Position numbers and translations under genes: made by a program | Assembly (NCBI RefSeq): GCF_002902845.1 | Contig: NZ_PPTF01000041.1 | Span: 1 to 32,237, forward strand | Source of the DNA: Chromobacterium sinusclupearum | GTDB lineage: Bacteria > Pseudomonadota > Gammaproteobacteria > Burkholderiales > Chromobacteriaceae | Length of the DNA stretch: 32,237 bases | Direction of reading: 5' to 3' | The notes under the pieces: model-generated | Told to the model about the DNA's origin: nothing | The model's input: the letters and a program-made list of their open reading frames with translations, nothing else | The model's database searches: none | In this document: in pieces, positions 26,435 through 32,237 of the stretch | How positions within the stretch are numbered: position 1 is the first letter of the stretch | Layout of the letters: each line of letters opens with the position of its first letter

Positions 26435-29400
26435 TCAACGCGGCAAGTCGCTCCAAATCTTCAATAAACGCTTAACAGAGACGGGGTAAGGTGTTTTTAA
26501 TTCCTGTGCAAACAGGCTGACGCGCAGCTCTTCCAGCATCCAGCGGAACGCCATCACTTCCGGCGCCGGCTCGCCCTGTTCGCGTTGTTCCGCCACCCTT
26601 TGTTCCCACTTTTGCCACAGATCGCGGATTTCCGCCGCGCGCTGGCCATCGCGTTGCGGGTTGGCCGGTTGCTTGTCCATGCGCAGGCTCATCGCCTTCA
26701 TGTAGCGGGGAAGATGGGGCAGCTGGCTCCACGGCGTATCGCTGAGGAAGCCCTTGTAGACCAGCCGCTCCAGCTGGCTCTTCAGCTCGTAACCCAGCTT
26801 GTGCTTTTGCAGCTTGTTGGCGAGCGGCGTGTACTCGGCCGCGATCTGCTGCAGATATTGCGCTACCGCCTGGATCACGGCCGGCAGGCGGGTGCGGGCG
26901 CGGGTCTTTTGATCATTGAAGGCTTTTTCGCTGCGCGGCAGCGCGTCCTCGCCGATGAAGGCGCGGTCGCAGATGCAGGCGATGGCGTCGGCCAACAGCT
27001 CGTCGACATTGGCCACGGCGCGCAATTGCAGGCCGATTTGCGTCATGCCGGGCAAACCCTTGCCCAGCTGCTTCATCTGCTCTTTCAGTTGCAACTGTAA
27101 TAGCCGCACCACGCCCTGGCGGTGGTGCTTTTCCGCCACTGCCTGGGTATCGAACAGACGGATGGCGACGCGGTCTTCCTCCAGCGTCAGCGCCGGGTAA
27201 CCGGTGAGCTGCTGGCGGCCGCGGGCGAACTGGATGCTCTCCGGCAGGTCGCCGAAGTCCCAGGCTTTGACGTCGTCGCGTTCGAACTCGGCGCTGGTGT
27301 CGCGGAAAGTCAGCTGCGCCGCCTGGCCAAACTGCTTCTGCAGCGCAGCCAGATCGCGGCCCATGCCGATTTCCTGCTTGCCGTCGTCGATGACGCGGAA
27401 GTTGAACAGCATGTGTTCCGGCAGTTCCTGCTGGTTGAACTCGTCGATGTCCACCTTGACGCCGCCGGTCTCGCGCAGGATGAAGCGCGCCAATTGCGGC
27501 GCGATGGGCTGCTGCAGGTCCGGATTGCTCAGCAGGAAGCGGGTGACGAAGTCCGGCACCGGCACGCAGCAGCGGCGGATCTGCTTGGGCAGGCCCTTGA
27601 CCAATTGGTGCAGCTTGTCGCGGATCATGCCTGGCACCAGCCATTCAAACGGGGCCGGCTGCAGGCGGTTGAGGATGGCCAGCGGCACGTCCAGGGTGAC
27701 GCCGTCCAAAGGATGTTTAGGCTCGAAGCGGTAGCGCAGCTTCAGCTTGCCGTCCTCCAGCTCCAGCCATTCCGGGAACTGGTTTTCCGTCACGTGCTGG
27801 GCGGCGTGGCGCATCAGTTCTTCGCGGGTCAGATGAAGGAGCTTGGGTTCGGTTTTTTCCGCTTCCTTGCGCCAGGCTTCGAAGCTGGCGGCATCAACGA
27901 TGTCGGCCGGGATGCGTTCGCTGTAGAAGGCGTACAGCGCCTCTTCGTCCACCAGCACGTCCTGGCGGCGCGCCTTGTGCTCCAGCTGTTCCACCTCGCG
28001 GATCAGCTGCTGGTTGCGCTGGAAGAACGGCGCGTTGCTGACGTATTCCATATTGACCAGCGCGCCGCGGATGAACAGTTCGCGGGCTTCCTCCGGCGCG
28101 ATGCGGCCGTAGCTGACGGCGCGGCGCGGGATCAGCGTCAGGCCGTACAGTGTCACGCGTTCGCTGGCGACCACTTCGCCGCGGCTCTTTTCCCAGTGCG
28201 GTTCGAAGTAGTGGTACTTCACCAAGTGGGGGGCCAGCTTCTCCACCCATTCCGGCTCGATCTTGGCCACGCAGCGGGCATAGAGGCGGGTGGTTTCCAC
28301 CAGTTCGGCCGCCACCAGCCATTTCGGCTTGGCTTTCTTCAGGCCGGAGCCGGGGAAGACGTGGAAGTTGACGCCGCGCGCGCCTTGGTAGTCGTCTCCT
28401 TCCTGGTTCTTCATGCCGATATTGCCGATCAGGCCGGTCACCAGCGCCTTGTGCAGGTTTTCATAGGCCACCGCGTCCACTTGCTGGCGCTTTTTCTGCG
28501 TCATCTGCGCGTCCGGCTGTTCGGCGTCGGCATGGGCCTCGTCGCGGGTGATCAGCCCCAGCTCGCTGGCGATCTCGGCCAGCTGCGCGTGCAGCTCGCG
28601 CCACTCGCGCATACGCATATAGGACAGGAAGTGGTCGTGGCAGGCGTTGACCAGCTGGCGGTTGGATTTCTTGTGCTTCAGCGCGTCGGCGAAGAAATCC
28701 CACAGGTGCAGGAAGGACAGGAAGTCCGATTTCTCGTCGTTGAAGCGCGCCTGGGCCTTTTCCGCCGCGTCGCGCGCTTCGAACGGCCGCTCGCGAGGGT
28801 CCTGGATGCTCAGGGCGGCGGCGATGATCAGCACCTCGCGCGCGCAGTGGTAGTCGCGGCCGGCCAGCATGAGTCGGCCCACTTTCGGGTCCACCGGAAT
28901 GCGCGCCAGCTCCTTGCCGACGGCGGTCAATTCACCCTTGTCGTCCACCGCGCCCAGCTCGGTCAGCACTTGATAGCCGTCGGCGATCAGGCGGCTGCTC
29001 GGCGCCTCCAGGAAGGGGAAGGCGTCTACCTTGCCGAGGCGCAGCGCGGCCATGCGCAGGATGACCGCAGCCAGGTTGGAGCGGACGATTTCCGGGTCGG
29101 TGAAGGCCGGGCGGGCATTGAAATCGTCCTCGGCATACAGGCGCACGCAGATGCCGGACTCCACGCGGCCGCAACGGCCGGCGCGCTGGCGGGCGGCCGC
29201 CTGTGAAATCTTTTCCACTTGCAGCTGCTCCACCTTGGCGCGCGGGCTGTAGCGGTTGATGCGGGCGAGACCGGTGTCGATCACGTACTTGATGCCGGGC
29301 ACCGTCAGCGAGGTTTCCGCCACGTTGGTGGCCAGCACGATGCGGCGGCCGCCGGACGGTTTGAAGATTTTCTGCTGGTCCTCGTTGGACAGCCGGGCGA

Positions 29401-30370
29401 ACAGCGGCAGGATCTCGTAGCCGCGGATGCCGGACTTGCGCAGCTTCTCCGCTGTTTCGCGGATTTCGCGTTCGCCGGGCAGGAAGACCAGCATGTCGCC
29501 GGGCCCCTGGCGCGACAGCTCGTCCGCCGCGTCGACGATGGCGTCCTCCATCTCCATCTCGCGCTCGTCTTCGTCGCGCTGCTTCAGCGGCCGGTAGCGC
29601 ACTTCCACTGGGAAGGTGCGGCCGGAGACTTCGATGACCGGCGCGCCGTCAAAGTGGCGGGCGAAGCGGTCGGCGTCGATGGTGGCCGAGGTGATGATGA
29701 CTTTCAGGTCCGGCCGGCGCGGCAGCAACTGCTTCAGGTAGCCCAGCAGGAAGTCGATGTTCAGGCTGCGCTCGTGCGCCTCGTCGATGATGATGGTGTC
29801 GTAGGCTTCCAGATAACGGTCGGTCTGCGTCTCCGCCAGCATGATGCCGTCCGTCATCAGCTTGATCACCGATTTTTCCGACAATTTGTCGGTGAAGCGC
29901 ACCTTGAAGCCGACATGCTCGCCCAGTTGCGAGCCCAGTTCCTGCGCGATGCGCGTCGCCACCGAGCGCGCGGCCAGCCGGCGCGGCTGGGTGTGGCCGA
30001 TCAAGCCGAACACGCCGCGGCCCAGCTCCAGGCAGATCTTGGGGATCTGCGTGGTTTTGCCGGAGCCGGTTTCGCCGCAGATGATCACCACCTGGTTTTT
30101 GTCTATCGCCGTCTTGATGTCGTTCAGTTTCTGGTTGACTGGCAGCGCGTCGTCGAAGCTCGGTTTGGGCAGATGGCGGCGGCGGGCCTCGGCGCGCTCG
30201 CGCGAGCGGTCGATCTGGCTGGCGATGTCCGTGAGCAGCTTGTCGGCCGGCTGGTTCTTCTTCAGCCGGTCGCCGGCGTCGGCGAGCTTGCGGCGCAGCA
30301 GGTGGCGGTCGCGGATCAGGCAGCAGGACAGGGCGGATTTCAGGTCGGCGAGGCGGGCGGCAGGAGTCAT
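26435..30370 (-). CDS. hrpA: ATP-dependent RNA helicase HrpA
   Basis: The 1311-residue protein is a full-length DEAH-box helicase of the HrpA type. It opens with the HrpA-like CLIRDRHLLRRKL, then Walker A GETGSGKT (99-106), TQPRR, DEAH (196-199), SAT in VIITSATIDADRF and QRAGRCGR in the second RecA domain, followed by winged-helix and ratchet regions, the OB-fold and the long C-terminal extension (DUF3418-like) that distinguishes HrpA from shorter DEAH helicases. Bacterial HrpA resolves stalled or collided ribosomes and mRNA processing intermediates. The start has no visible ribosome site, but upstream there is no better ATG before the promoter. It is transcribed from its own extended -10 promoter, separate from the COG0523 gene. 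Confidence 0.95.
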   Translation of the reverse strand: MTPAARLADLKSALSCCLIRDRHLLRRKLADAGDRLKKNQPADKLLTDIASQIDRSRERAEARRRHLPKPSFDDALPVNQKLNDIKTAIDKNQVVIICGETGSGKTTQIPKICLELGRGVFGLIGHTQPRRLAARSVATRIAQELGSQLGEHVGFKVRFTDKLSEKSVIKLMTDGIMLAETQTDRYLEAYDTIIIDEAHERSLNIDFLLGYLKQLLPRRPDLKVIITSATIDADRFARHFDGAPVIEVSGRTFPVEVRYRPLKQRDEDEREMEMEDAIVDAADELSRQGPGDMLVFLPGEREIRETAEKLRKSGIRGYEILPLFARLSNEDQQKIFKPSGGRRIVLATNVAETSLTVPGIKYVIDTGLARINRYSPRAKVEQLQVEKISQAAARQRAGRCGRVESGICVRLYAEDDFNARPAFTDPEIVRSNLAAVILRMAALRLGKVDAFPFLEAPSSRLIADGYQVLTELGAVDDKGELTAVGKELARIPVDPKVGRLMLAGRDYHCAREVLIIAAALSIQDPRERPFEARDAAEKAQARFNDEKSDFLSFLHLWDFFADALKHKKSNRQLVNACHDHFLSYMRMREWRELHAQLAEIASELGLITRDEAHADAEQPDAQMTQKKRQQVDAVAYENLHKALVTGLIGNIGMKNQEGDDYQGARGVNFHVFPGSGLKKAKPKWLVAAELVETTRLYARCVAKIEPEWVEKLAPHLVKYHYFEPHWEKSRGEVVASERVTLYGLTLIPRRAVSYGRIAPEEARELFIRGALVNMEYVSNAPFFQRNQQLIREVEQLEHKARRQDVLVDEEALYAFYSERIPADIVDAASFEAWRKEAEKTEPKLLHLTREELMRHAAQHVTENQFPEWLELEDGKLKLRYRFEPKHPLDGVTLDVPLAILNRLQPAPFEWLVPGMIRDKLHQLVKGLPKQIRRCCVPVPDFVTRFLLSNPDLQQPIAPQLARFILRETGGVKVDIDEFNQQELPEHMLFNFRVIDDGKQEIGMGRDLAALQKQFGQAAQLTFRDTSAEFERDDVKAWDFGDLPESIQFARGRQQLTGYPALTLEEDRVAIRLFDTQAVAEKHHRQGVVRLLQLQLKEQMKQLGKGLPGMTQIGLQLRAVANVDELLADAIACICDRAFIGEDALPRSEKAFNDQKTRARTRLPAVIQAVAQYLQQIAAEYTPLANKLQKHKLGYELKSQLERLVYKGFLSDTPWSQLPHLPRYMKAMSLRMDKQPANPQRDGQRAAEIRDLWQKWEQRVAEQREQGEPAPEVMAFRWMLEELRVSLFAQELKTPYPVSVKRLLKIWSDLPR

Positions 30371-30403
30371 CGGCTAAAGAACGGAGAATTGCGGAAAGCG
30401 CCG

Positions 30404-30412
30404 ATTATAGCA
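30404..30412 (-). promoter_or_regulatory. Extended -10 promoter of hrpA
   Basis: Minus-strand TGCTATAAT is a perfect TATAAT with the extended TG element, 34 bp upstream of the hrpA ATG. The -35 region is poor because it falls in a GC-rich hairpin (30415-30437), but extended -10 elements can compensate. Confidence 0.6.
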
Positions 30413-30414
30413 GA

Positions 30415-30437
30415 GCGGGCGGCGGCGAGCCGCCCGC
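30415..30437 (-). terminator. Possible terminator hairpin after the COG0523 gene
   Basis: GCGGGCGGC (30415-30423) and GCCGCCCGC (30429-30437) pair perfectly over 9 bp around a 5-base loop, starting 9 bp after the COG0523 gene stop. The downstream TCTGCT is T-poor, so termination efficiency is uncertain. Confidence 0.45.
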
Positions 30438-30445
30438 GCTTGGCG

Positions 30446-31657
30446 TCAGGCCTCGGCGTCTTCCTCGCTGATGGCCCAGCGCGGGAACGGGTCGTCCAGC
30501 GTCTCCCAGGCGGTTATTCCGTCGGCCAATTCGGCATCGTTCAGCAGACAGGCGTTGAAGCCGGCCGTCAGCGCCTGGCTGTCCATGTCCATGCCGATCA
30601 GCACCAGCTCTTGCTGGCGGTCGCCGAACGGCTCGGCCCAGCGCGAGCGGATAAGCGCCAGGCTGTCTTCGTCCTGGGGCCATTCCGCTCGGTCCAGCGC
30701 CGCCCACCACAGCCCGGCGCAGGAATGGCGGGCCACCGATCCGGCTTGCGACCACAGCGCGGCGAACTGCGGCCGGCTGGCCAGCCAGAAATAACCTTTG
30801 GAGCGCACCACGCCGGGCCATTCCTGCCGCATCCATTGCCACAGCCGCTGCGGATGGAAGGGACGGCGCGCGCGGTAGACGAAGCTGCTTATGCCGTAGG
30901 CCTCAGTTTCCGGCACATGCTCGCCGCGCAGTTCGGCCAGCCATCCCGGCGCTTCGGCCGCGGCTTCGAAGTCGAAACGGCCGGTATCGAGCACCTTGTC
31001 CAGCGGCACGCGGCCGAACTCGCTGCGCACGATGTCGGCGCGCGGGTTCAGCGAGCGCAGAATGCCCTCCAGCTCGGCCAGCGCTTCGGCGCTGATCAGA
31101 TCGGTCTTGTTCAGCACGATGACGTCGCAGAACTCCACTTGTTCGATCAGCAGATCCACCACGGTGCGCTCGTCCTCCTCGCCCAGGCTGGCCTGGCGGT
31201 CGGTGAGGCTGTCGCGCGAGGCGTAGTCGCGCAGGAAATTGCAGGCATCCACCACCGTCACCATGGTGTCCAGCCGCGCCAGATCGGCCAGGCTGCGGCC
31301 ATCGTCGTCGCGGAAAGTGAAGGTTTCCGCCACCGGCAGCGGCTCGGAGATGCCGGTGGATTCGATCAGCAGGTAGTCGAAGCGGCCTTCCGCCGCCAGG
31401 CGGCGTATCTCCAGCAGCAAATCCTCGCGCAACGTGCAGCAGATGCAGCCATTGCTCATCTCCACCAGCTTTTCCTCGGCGCGCGACAACTGGGCGCCGC
31501 CTTCGCGCACCAGGCGGGCGTCGATATTGACCTCGGACATGTCGTTGACGATCACCGCCACCCGCTTGCCTTCGCGGTTGGCCAGGATGTGGTTCAGCAG
31601 CGTGGTTTTGCCGGCGCCGAGAAAGCCGGACAGCACCGTTACCGGCAGCGTGTTCAT
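30446..31657 (-). CDS. COG0523/CobW-family GTPase, zinc metallochaperone ZigA-like
   Basis: The 403-residue protein has the G3E GTPase core: Walker [10 protein letters not shown] (11-19), the metal-binding GCICC (70-74), ESTGISEP, and base-specifying NKTD (183-186), then the CobW C-terminal domain ([20 protein letters not shown]). No long His-rich run is present between domains. Members of this group insert zinc or other metals into client proteins under metal limitation. The gene is 31 bp downstream of a DUF1826 gene, and such pairs are characteristic of Zur-regulated ZigA subfamily loci. Zinc specificity is inferred; the Zur site would lie beyond the window end. Confidence 0.88.
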   Translation of the reverse strand: MNTLPVTVLSGFLGAGKTTLLNHILANREGKRVAVIVNDMSEVNIDARLVREGGAQLSRAEEKLVEMSNGCICCTLREDLLLEIRRLAAEGRFDYLLIESTGISEPLPVAETFTFRDDDGRSLADLARLDTMVTVVDACNFLRDYASRDSLTDRQASLGEEDERTVVDLLIEQVEFCDVIVLNKTDLISAEALAELEGILRSLNPRADIVRSEFGRVPLDKVLDTGRFDFEAAAEAPGWLAELRGEHVPETEAYGISSFVYRARRPFHPQRLWQWMRQEWPGVVRSKGYFWLASRPQFAALWSQAGSVARHSCAGLWWAALDRAEWPQDEDSLALIRSRWAEPFGDRQQELVLIGMDMDSQALTAGFNACLLNDAELADGITAWETLDDPFPRWAISEEDAEA

Positions 31658-31688
31658 GTGTGCTCCTTGAAATGAGGGAAAGAGAGGG

Positions 31689-32237
31689 CTACCACACCGC
31701 GTCCAGCGCCAGCAGCACGCGGGCTTCTCCGGGATGCGGCGCGGGCGAGCGGTGGATGGCGCCGCCCTTGGATTCCGGCCATTCCGCGCCCTTGAGCAGC
31801 AGCACGGCGAACGGCGGCGCGCTGCCGATGGCAGCGGCGTCGAGGATCAATCCGGATTCCGCATCGGGCAGGCCCTGCGCCGCCGAACCCAGCCGGGAGC
31901 GGTTTGCCGCGGGGGAAGGCAGCCATTCGGTGCCTGGTCCCTGGTAGCAGCACAGCAGGCGCAGACCGACGCGGTCCACGTGGAAGCGCGGGCACATCGG
32001 GCGGTTAAGCACCTCCAGCCGGGCGCCTACTTGCGGACAGCCGGTCAGCGTGGCGTACAGCTCGCACAGCCAGTCGATGTCGGCTTGCAGCGCGTCTCGG
32101 CCTGGGAGGTCGGCCAGCGGCAAGTCGGCGCTTTCTCCCGGCGTCACTATCCGCCGCCAACCCAGGCCCAGCAGGCCGTTTTGCTCCGCGCGACGCAGAT
32201 AGCCGGCGATATCGGCGTTGGGCGGGCGGCGGTACAG
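31689..32237 (-). CDS. DUF1826 protein, N-terminus cut by window end
   Basis: The frame is open from the window end, giving at least 182 codons; it starts [14 protein letters not shown] at the edge and continues through [48 protein letters not shown] and [23 protein letters not shown]. The GTG at 32147 is internal. [13 protein letters not shown] and IHRSP match the DUF1826 pattern, with Cys and His residues that could bind metal. DUF1826 genes commonly sit before COG0523 GTPases in zinc-limitation operons; the molecular role is unknown. The missing N-terminus should be only a short stretch, judged by family length. Confidence 0.8.
   Translation of the reverse strand: MYRRPPNADIAGYLRRAEQNGLLGLGWRRIVTPGESADLPLADLPGRDALQADIDWLCELYATLTGCPQVGARLEVLNRPMCPRFHVDRVGLRLLCCYQGPGTEWLPSPAANRSRLGSAAQGLPDAESGLILDAAAIGSAPPFAVLLLKGAEWPESKGGAIHRSPAPHPGEARVLLALDAVW

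Noticed and set aside
29219..31675. Plus-strand frame of 818 codons opposite hrpA and the COG0523 gene
   Set aside because: Antisense to clear helicase and GTPase motifs; no domain signal.

Overview
The window is a high-GC bacterial chromosome segment with tightly packed genes. Gene content suggests a betaproteobacterium, plausibly Chromobacteriaceae (Chromobacterium-like): an aru/ast arginine succinyltransferase operon with two-subunit succinyltransferase, livHMGF, an OprB porin, HrpA and COG0523/DUF1826. This placement is inference from gene content and reading style; no database was searched. No rRNA, tRNA, CRISPR array or insertion sequence was seen.

Region 1 (1-5850, minus strand) is an apparent iron-acquisition locus. 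In transcription order it holds an OprB-family porin, a secreted NHL/SMP-30-like beta-propeller, a Tat-exported DyP peroxidase of the EfeB type, an FbpA-like ferric-binding protein and an FbpB-like permease cut by the window edge. Fur-box-like sequences lie before the porin (one on a likely -35 element) and before the propeller gene. EfeU and EfeO, the usual EfeB partners, are absent.

Region 2 (6265-12563, plus) is the arginine succinyltransferase catabolic operon aruC-aruF-aruG-aruD-aruB, closed by a strong terminator. The last enzyme, succinylglutamate desuccinylase (astE/aruE), is not here. Region 3 (12564-16735, plus) starts with about 600 bp of noncoding DNA holding a near-perfect sigma-54 promoter motif and, closer to the genes, a good sigma-70 promoter. 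The branched-chain amino acid ABC transporter livH-livM-livG-livF follows, without its binding protein, and ends at a terminator.

Region 4 (16737-19588) holds a minus-strand ABC-F ATPase whose 5' leader encodes a six-residue peptide inside a structure that would hide the ribosome binding site, which is the layout of antibiotic-inducible attenuation. Upstream are a small secreted Cys-rich repeat protein and, divergently, a YdcF/ElyC-type membrane protein. Region 5 (19564-21585) is a divergent pair, a Bcr/CflA-like MFS exporter and its probable AraC-type regulator.

Region 6 (21582-25121, minus) is a phosphatase cluster: two tandem alkaline phosphatases (one a lipoprotein, one periplasmic) and a secreted unknown protein with a His/Asp-rich stretch. 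Region 7 (25219-32237, minus) has an HD-GYP-like protein that has lost its HD pair, the RNA helicase HrpA, a COG0523 metallochaperone GTPase and a DUF1826 protein cut by the window end; the last two form a typical zinc-homeostasis pair.
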